Shown here: positions 57,995-64,000 of the stretch, piece after piece | Position numbering within the stretch: the first letter of the stretch is position 1 | How the letters are laid out: every line of letters starts with the position of its first letter | NCBI GenBank assembly: GCA_021397845.1 | Contig: CM038044.1 | Coordinates: 62,347,851 to 62,411,850 of the forward strand | Source: Areca catechu | Lineage: Eukaryota > Streptophyta > Magnoliopsida > Arecales > Arecaceae | Direction: 5' to 3' | DNA: 64,000 bases | Program-made: the position numbers and the translations under genes | The notes under the pieces: model-generated | What the model saw: only the letters and a program-made list of their open reading frames with translations | Told to the model about the DNA's origin: nothing | Databases searched by the model: none

Positions 57995-58729
57995 CTCATC
58001 AACTGAGGATTCTTCTTGTATGTTTGATTTGAAAGCGATCCCCTTTTTCTTTTTATCCATGTCCATTGATTTTTATTTCAAATTCAACTCATATGTCATG
58101 AGCGATCCAACCAGCGGCTCTAGAGATAGTTTGTCAACGTTTTTTGCTTCTTGAATTATGGTCACCTTCAGATCCCATGATGTTGGAAGTGAACCTAGAA
58201 TTTTCTTCACAAGATCAGCGTTAGACATTACTTTTCCAAGACTTCTCATTCCATTTACAATATTTGTAAATCTTGTGTACATGTCTGTGATTGACTCATT
58301 AGGTTACAATTGGAACATTTCATAAGTATGCACTAACATGTTCACCTTTGTATTTTTCACTTGATCGGTACCTTCATGGGTAACATTAAGTGTGTCCCAT
58401 ATTTTTTTAGCAGAGGTGCATGTAGATATTCTATTGAACTCACTAGGATCTAATGCACAATAAAGGAGATTCATTGCCTTGGCATTGATCTTGGATTGCT
58501 TAATATCATTTTCATCCAAATCCTCTTCGAGCTTTGGGATGGAAACACCATTAATCACTACTAAAGGAATATAAGGACTTTTATCTACAACTTTCCACAA
58601 ATTATAATCAGTAGAATGCATATAAATTCTCATCCTAGTTTTTCAATATGTATAATTTGATCCATTAAAAAATGGAGGTCTATTTGAGGCTTGACCCTCA
58701 ACAATGCTAGTACCAATAGGGGCTGCCAT
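57995..58729 (-). pseudogene. Gag of S3, N-terminal part
   Basis: Start ATG at 58729-58727 (MAAPIGTSIVEGQ). TGG to TGA at the NYTYW position gives the first stop. From 58633: EFNRISTCTSAKKIWDTLN, MYTRFTNIVNGMRSLGK and LPTSWDLKVTIIQEAKN are the copia Gag core. The frame is cut at 57999 by the solo LTR. Same start context as S1 and S2. Confidence 0.85.
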
Positions 58730-58772
58730 AGATCTTTACTCAAGGCAGTAAAGCCTATACACTGAGAACAGG

Positions 58773-58784
58773 GCTCTGATACCA
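58773..58784 (-). other. tRNA primer binding site of S3
   Basis: The minus strand reads TGGTATCAGAGC, two bases after the LTR. Confidence 0.92.
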
Positions 58785-58786
58785 CT

Positions 58787-60243
58787 TGTTGCCCAGTAAG
58801 CAACCCAAGAGGGGGGTAAATTTGGATTCTAAAAAATATTTACTTGATGCAATGCAATGCTATGCAATCCAATTCAACAATCAATTAAGGTGCAAAGAAA
58901 TCAAATGCGATGCTCTTAAATAAAAGTGCATCGAAAGTAAAGAGCAATAAATAAAAAGCAAGTAGAGAGATCAATCAACCACAAAGATCAAGAAATATAG
59001 TGGTTCGGTGCTATCCAATGCACCTATATCCACTCCTTAAGATTCCCTTGGGAATTCAGTATAATCACACCGATTACAGTTGATTAGTTTTCCGGGCTCA
59101 CTAATCAAAAACCCAACTTATTTTCACAAGGCCAACAAGTCAAAACCTCACTTGGTTTTACGGGCTAACCAAGAACCTAAATGGTTTTAAGGCTTACCAC
59201 CAACCTCCCTTGGTTTTACACTAGGCTAACCAAGAACCCTTACAACAAATAAGGTTTAGAAGTAGAGAAACAATATAAGCTTTCTAAACAAAAGTGTGTA
59301 TCTCTTTGAAGCTCGATATAGAGATGCTTTGAACTTGTTGAAGCCTCTTGAATGCTCAAGAATGGATGATCTTCAATGCTCTTGAAGGCTCTTGAAAGCT
59401 TGGAGACTTGCTTTTGCTTGAGAGTGGTTGAATCTTCAATGAATAGGACTTAAAACTCTCATTTCTTTTCACTTGAATGCTTCTATTTCATTCACATCAA
59501 TTCTCATGAATAGTTCTCCTTTTGATTCGATTTGGAGCATATAAATACCTTCCAAAGGCCTCAAATCTAGTTTTTAGCCGTTAGACTTGAAAATCTAGTC
59601 ATTGGAGGGCAAAAGGGTCAAGTTTTGCATTTGAAAAATTAGCTGTTACTGTTCCTAGAACTCCATGTGTCGATACTTCAGGCTGTGAGTCGACACCCAG
59701 TTCAAAAATTTTCAATCTGGTTCTCTGGAAATCTCAGATGGGTTGACACTTCTTCAGTTGAGTCGATACTTTAAGTCGACACTTTGCATCCATGTGTCAA
59801 CACTTCTGCAGTTCATCATTTTCAGCAAGTTTTATGGCTTGAAAATCACAGGCGATGAGCTGATCCATATGTCAATACTTTAGGTCCATATGTTGATATT
59901 TCAGCCATGCCATCTGAAACATTCTTTACGTACCGGCTTAAGTCGACACTTCACTTCCATGTGTCGACACTTTGAGTCGACACCTCACTAAAATCTTCAC
60001 AAAAATTCTTGAACTTGTGCTGAACCAAATTTATGCTTCACTCAGATATCCATCAAGCAAATTTTGACTTTCCAAGTCCTCTTTGAGCAGTTGTTTTCAT
60101 GTAAATTTGTCTTCTTCAAATAAATAAATTTCTACAAATTTGTGAGCACCTTTTTCTATAAAAACATACTTCAAGGAGATCATTAGTATTCAACTTATAC
60201 TTAGCCATTTTGCTTATCATTAAAATAAATAATGGAGTCAACA
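58787..60243 (-). repeat. 5' LTR of S3
   Basis: The minus strand starts TGTTGACTCCATTATTTA and ends TACTGGGCAACA. The GTCGACACTTC array lies at about 59665-59980. The right flank is GAGGT. Confidence 0.92.
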
Positions 60244-60685
60244 GAGGTCATTACCTTTCCTTAGCCCAAAAACCACATCCCTTGCATATAATCCCAAGCC
60301 TAATTTAAAATTAACTTGACATAATTTGCCCTAGTGGACTAGGGACACCAATTGGTCAAGTTCAACCATTGTGGGATGAATAGTGCACCTAATTCAATTC
60401 CTATTACTGAATGCTGATGTCTAGGCTAGAGGTACAGTGTCAAATGACCTATGTAGATCGGTGGTTCCTTAATTGGGTCCCTGCGAGAGCAGGGGGCCTC
60501 CCACCATCCCACATCTTACCTAGCTAGTTGAAAGACTAGGAGCTGAGTTGTGTGTAAGTTGAGTCAACCTATTTTGTTTGGGCTCTAGGTCTAGGAAGCC
60601 TTAGTCAGTTTGTCTTATGTGTGTTGCATGTCCACTAGATTAGGAGTCCATTCATCCATCAGTCCATGTCCAGTCTAGTCTAATC
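60244..60685 (+). other. G3 5' leader, second part
   Basis: Continues after S3; homologous to the G2 leader at about 21600-21950 on the other strand. No gene. Confidence 0.7.
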
Positions 60686-61746
60686 ATGGAGTCCAGGATT
60701 CAGGCCCAATTGAGAGCCCTGTCTAAACAAATTACCCTAATGAGCCAATCACTTACCTAAGCGGAGGCCCGGAACGAAGCCTGTAGGACCCTTGATGAAT
60801 TTAAATCCCCTAGGCCCAGTACCTTTGATCCACGAGCTTACCATCTTAATCTCACCCTTGAGTATAGTCCTAGAAGCCCATACCCATACTTGGTTGACTC
60901 ATAGAAAAAACCCACTAGGAGCACCCAACCTTATGCACCCACTTTTGATGGAAGTCCAGATCTTGAGGTGTATATTGATTGGGAGGAATGAATGGATCAG
61001 TATTTTGAGTACACTCAGATGACAGAGTTAGGAAAAGTTAGATTGGCCACACGTAAGTTAATTCGACATGCTAGGCGATACTAGGAAGATATTGAGGATG
61101 AATGTTATCAAAGAGGAGATAAATTCATGCTTAGAAAGCCATGAGAAATAAATTAAGAGAGAAGTACCTAGGTAGATCTTATGAGTTCCAACTTTTAGAC
61201 CAATTGTACAAATTGAAATAAGGGAACATAACTGTGTCTGAGTACATTGACCAATTTAACATGTTTAGTAGGAGATGTAACACAGTCGAACCCGAGTCTA
61301 AGATCATGGCTAGATTTAGAGATGGCCTATATAAGGATATCCAGTGGGAGCTATTTCGTTGGCAAATTCAGGACTTAGAGGAAGCCTATCACCTAGCTAG
61401 GGAATTCGAGTTATATCAGAAGGAACTCATGATCAGTCAATCTAAGTCCAACAAGATCAATTCCCTTGAACCTAAGTCCAAACCTAGCCGACTTCTTTTA
61501 GAGCAGCCTACTACTCCTATCCAATTAGTTTGCAAGGAAAAGACCCCAGAACCCATTAATAAGCCTGAGGTGGAAGTGTATGAGGCTGATCCTAGTTTAG
61601 TAGATGAATACGAAGGAGAAGACTTTCAGGAGGATCACTCTAGTACCTTGCCTGAGGAAAACTTAGGCGAAGGTGAAATTGTAGAGCCTAGTCTTGGAGT
61701 GATAGAACAACAGGAAATTAGTGAGGACTTGGTTCCTATAAGTTAA
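60686..61746 (+). pseudogene. Gag of G3
   Basis: Start ATG at 60686 (MESRIQAQLRALSKQ). Stops and shifts break the first half. APTFDGSPDLEVYIDWE near 60940-60990 is the start of the Gag core. From 61234 to 61746 the frame is open: VSEYIDQFNMFSRRCN, MARFRDGLYKDIQWELF and EEAYHLAREFELYQ. An acidic tail follows (EVEVYEADPSLVDEYEG), the same type as G2 (YEADDQLLDEYEGEE) just before its protease. No zinc knuckle is evident in G3; the tail follows the core directly. Confidence 0.8.
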
Positions 61747-62330
61747 TACCCTCAGGAAGAGCCCACTCCTTTAGCCTCAACCCCAAACCTCATTCAGTAT
61801 CCTCATGAAGAGTTCATTCCTCTAACCCCAGTCAATGACCTTTTTCTTGAACTGATTAAGTCATCCTTTCTTAAAGTCCTTGCACTTGCAATGACCAAAT
61901 TCTCCATCCTTCAAGTGGACCTTATGTCACCCATAGATCAAAGTTCAAATCTTAAAGTCATCCCTAGTAACCAAGGTCTATTTCATGTTTCCAATGGATT
62001 ACCCCAAGACTCTGATTCTTATTTCCTGCCCTACCCTAAGGCTTCCAATGTTTCCCAAACTTTCCATTTACACTTTGTTGAGGTCGTTTGGTTATACCAA
62101 TTCTTTGAGTATGTTAGGTTTGCGACCTACTTTTGGAAGACCTTATAGCATTTGCTAGGAGTCCATTGTAAATTCTCATGTGCATACCACACCAGGGTCA
62201 GACCTAGAGAGTCTATAGTCTGTTAGGTTTAGGCCCATAAGAGTCCAATAAAACTCCTCTTAATAGGAATGCATAGTCTACACTTTGTTAGGTTTTAGTT
62301 TGAGTCTTTACGTCACCTGTTTGGAGTCTG
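61747..62330 (+). pseudogene. G3 linker and integrase remnant in place of pol
   Basis: After one TAA the gag frame goes on without PR, RT or RNase H. A linker of about 110 codons with no recognised motif (61747-62100) runs in the same frame into RFATYFWKTL of integrase (62117-62146), followed by decayed integrase. The SDxD motif is again replaced (FEYV). The fragment at 1-373 shows the same arrangement at its left edge. Confidence 0.65.
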
Positions 62331-62952
62331 CATGTGCCCAGCATGTCAACACCTGCACTGAACACCGCACAACATATGCATCAAGATATTAGCCATAAGA
62401 GTAATTTAAGTAATGAAACATCTAACAAACTGGCTAATTCTTGAATAAGTGCCAATGGATTCAATGTAGAGAATTCTATCTTGGTTAGGCTTAGGTCTAA
62501 ATGAAGCTTCATGCTCATGGAGCCGGACCTTTTAAAGTGATAGAGAAGGTTGGACCAAATGCCTATGTGTAAGATTTGCCTCTCCAAATTTAGGCAATAG
62601 TTCTACTTTCAATATTGTAGACCTGGTTGAGTATAGGAAACCAACAGTTGATACCCAGTGAGGCCTTTGGACCTACTCCTTCCATTGTGAGTGACCCTAG
62701 CCCAGAGTGTCCACCAATTAATTGGCTTGAGAGAGAAGAATGGATCGAGCATGTCTTGGATGATCAAGCCATCATGACCCGGGGTCGCGGCCATCAACAC
62801 TACCTGGTCCGATGGCACGGCTAGATAGAATCATATGATTTGTGGATTTCTCAAGAGGACTTGCAGCATCTCGACCCAGACCTTCTTGAGAGATATGTGA
62901 GTCTGTGTGATCCTTACTCGACAGGGTAGAGTTCCTCCCACCCTGGGAGAAT
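62331..62952 (+). pseudogene. Integrase C-terminus and chromodomain of G3
   Basis: Decayed relative of 374-1099. The ORF at 62627-62824 has EWIEHVLDDQAIMTRGRGHQ and YLVRWHG followed by a stop; the rest of the chromodomain (SYDLWISQEDLQ, LERYVS) continues in the same frame. The end overlaps a purine-rich PPT (CCTGGGAGAATT). Confidence 0.75.
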
Positions 62953-64000
62953 TGGTGGGGACACCAGAGGCACCAAAATAAAACAAAGGCTTCTCAACCC
63001 TCTACGGATTACTTAGTAGTGTTTGAGTCCATTTGTAATAAGGGCTTAGTCTAATTGAGTTGTCATTTGAATCCTATACCAGTCAGCTCATGTTGAGCTA
63101 GTTTTCTTTCTAAGTCCTATAAATATAGTCTAAGTCCAATGAAGACTCAAGACCAAGCTGGTACAAGTGAAGACCAACCCAACTAGAAGCTATGAAGACC
63201 ATGAAGGCCTAGCAGAAGAAGCTCAAAGTCCTGGAACCCTGGAGAGCAGCTTGAAGCCCTTGGTCCCCCCCTTTGGCTGCCCACTACCTACCTTGTTTGG
63301 AGGAATTTTGTATGGCATGAGAGTGTTATCTTCTATATATTTAGCCCCACACTTTAGGAAGAAAGTGGGCACCCCTTATTTTCCTTGTTTTCTTTTGCTC
63401 GGGCCCTAAGTCTCATGACTCTATATAAGGGACCCCTTGTATGAAAATTTAATAACTTTTTGATGAATATAACTGAGTTTTCCAATTGCAGTGTGCTATT
63501 TGCTGTGTGCTAAGGGGATTCTGTGTGAGCCCCTTCTCTTCTTCATGTTGTCCTGCCCCCAGTCTCCAGTTGCCATCCACCTCTCCAAGCCCTGGCCACC
63601 CCCCCAAACTTTTCTTTCCCCTTGCTGTTTCAACTTTATTTCTTCATCCTTGCTTTTATTTCTAACCCTCGATAGGCTGTTTGCAGGTCCCTCGACTTCT
63701 ATGAATCCAACAACTCCAGCCGGGCAGCGATCGGATCACTGGGTTGAAAGTCGAGAATCTGTGGGTCTCCGGCTTGATCATCTAGGCCACATCCGGGAGC
63801 TAGAGTGATCCCTTCATCTAGGATCTTCATCAAGCTCATCAACCATTGTCAGGTACACCCCCTCTGCTTTCCAGTAGCCTTATTGAAGGGGAACTAGCCC
63901 AATCGAGACTTCTCAGTCTCGGCAGTCCTCTTTCTTATTATTTTTTAGGTTTCACTTTGTATGCTGGTGTTTCTTACTTGCATAGATTTCTCTACTTTGA
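62953..64000 (+). repeat. 3' LTR of G3, cut by the window end
   Basis: Starts TGGTGGGGACACCAGAGGC. It matches 46047-47049 with small insertions and stops about 85 bases short of the expected end. Confidence 0.92.

Larger units (their letters stand above)
47785..60243 (-). mobile_element. Sirevirus S3, full length but heavily decayed
   Basis: A 12.5 kb minus-strand element, about 11 kb without the solo LTR inside it. LTRs 47785-49348 and 58787-60243, primer site 58773-58784. Perfect target duplication GAGGT on both sides. Gag and pol have many stops, and RNase H carries an internal deletion. It diverges more from S1 and S2 than they do from each other in coding sequence. Confidence 0.92.
46047..64000 (+). 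mobile_element. Chromovirus G3 (split by S3, runs off the window)
   Basis: 5' LTR 46047-47136, primer site 47139-47151, leader 47152-47784, then S3, then leader, gag, a linker, integrase tail and chromodomain, and the 3' LTR from 62953. GAGGT at 47780-47784 and 60244-60248 proves that the two halves were joined. PR, RT, RNase H and most of integrase are absent, so it is non-autonomous. Its outer target duplication cannot be checked because the right end is outside the window. Confidence 0.9.

Overview
The window is plant nuclear DNA that I read as almost entirely nested LTR retrotransposons, with no convincing host gene. The evidence is several Ty1/copia and Ty3/gypsy families, all primed from the same initiator-methionine tRNA site (TGGTATCAGAGC), together with chromovirus chromodomains and Sirevirus-type copia elements that carry an extra env-like ORF. 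The mix suggests a flowering plant, perhaps a monocot such as a palm; that guess is weak. Every coding region has stops or frameshifts, so this looks like old, silenced intergenic heterochromatin.

Layout. 1-2880: the 3' end of a chromovirus (integrase tail, chromodomain), a long LTR and a tRNA primer site, joined directly to the next element. 2881-10391: Sirevirus S1 (minus strand), 3' end lost. 10392-12236: a plus-strand Sirevirus-like LTR split by a copia solo LTR (about 10581-11541). 12363-24784: a chromovirus solo LTR (G4) that received a second copia solo LTR (12651-14945) and a complete chromovirus, G2 (15450-23808, minus). 24785-26168: AT-rich, probably old LTR sequence. 26169 to about 44454: a second copy of the 12651-14945 copia LTR, split by two short non-autonomous elements, E1 (27709-41268) and E2 (41730-44106). 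E1 is itself split by complete Sirevirus S2 (30009-40899, minus). 44343-46046: an unassigned LTR-like stretch. 46047 to the window end: chromovirus G3 (plus), split by Sirevirus S3 (47785-60243, minus), whose gag is split by a Sirevirus solo LTR (56525-57994).

Insertion order can be read from target-site duplications: GAGGT around S3, CTCAT around the solo LTR inside S3, GGGCA/GGGCG around G2, TATCT/CATCT around G4, ACGTC/ATGTC around E1, AGGGA/AAGGA around E2, and AAGAT and ATATT around the two copia LTRs on the left.

How the parts work. Autonomous ancestors encoded Gag, protease, integrase, reverse transcriptase and RNase H (order PR-IN-RT-RH in the Sireviruses, PR-RT-RH-IN-chromodomain in the chromoviruses). 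The most unusual features are in the Sireviruses. A third ORF after pol has a plant-transposon-like domain and, in S2, a coiled coil. It is preceded by arrays of a GTCGAC palindrome that match the arrays in the same element's LTR, and in S2 and S3 by a possible spliced leader. G3 is also notable: most of pol is replaced by a linker that stays in frame between Gag and an integrase/chromodomain tail.
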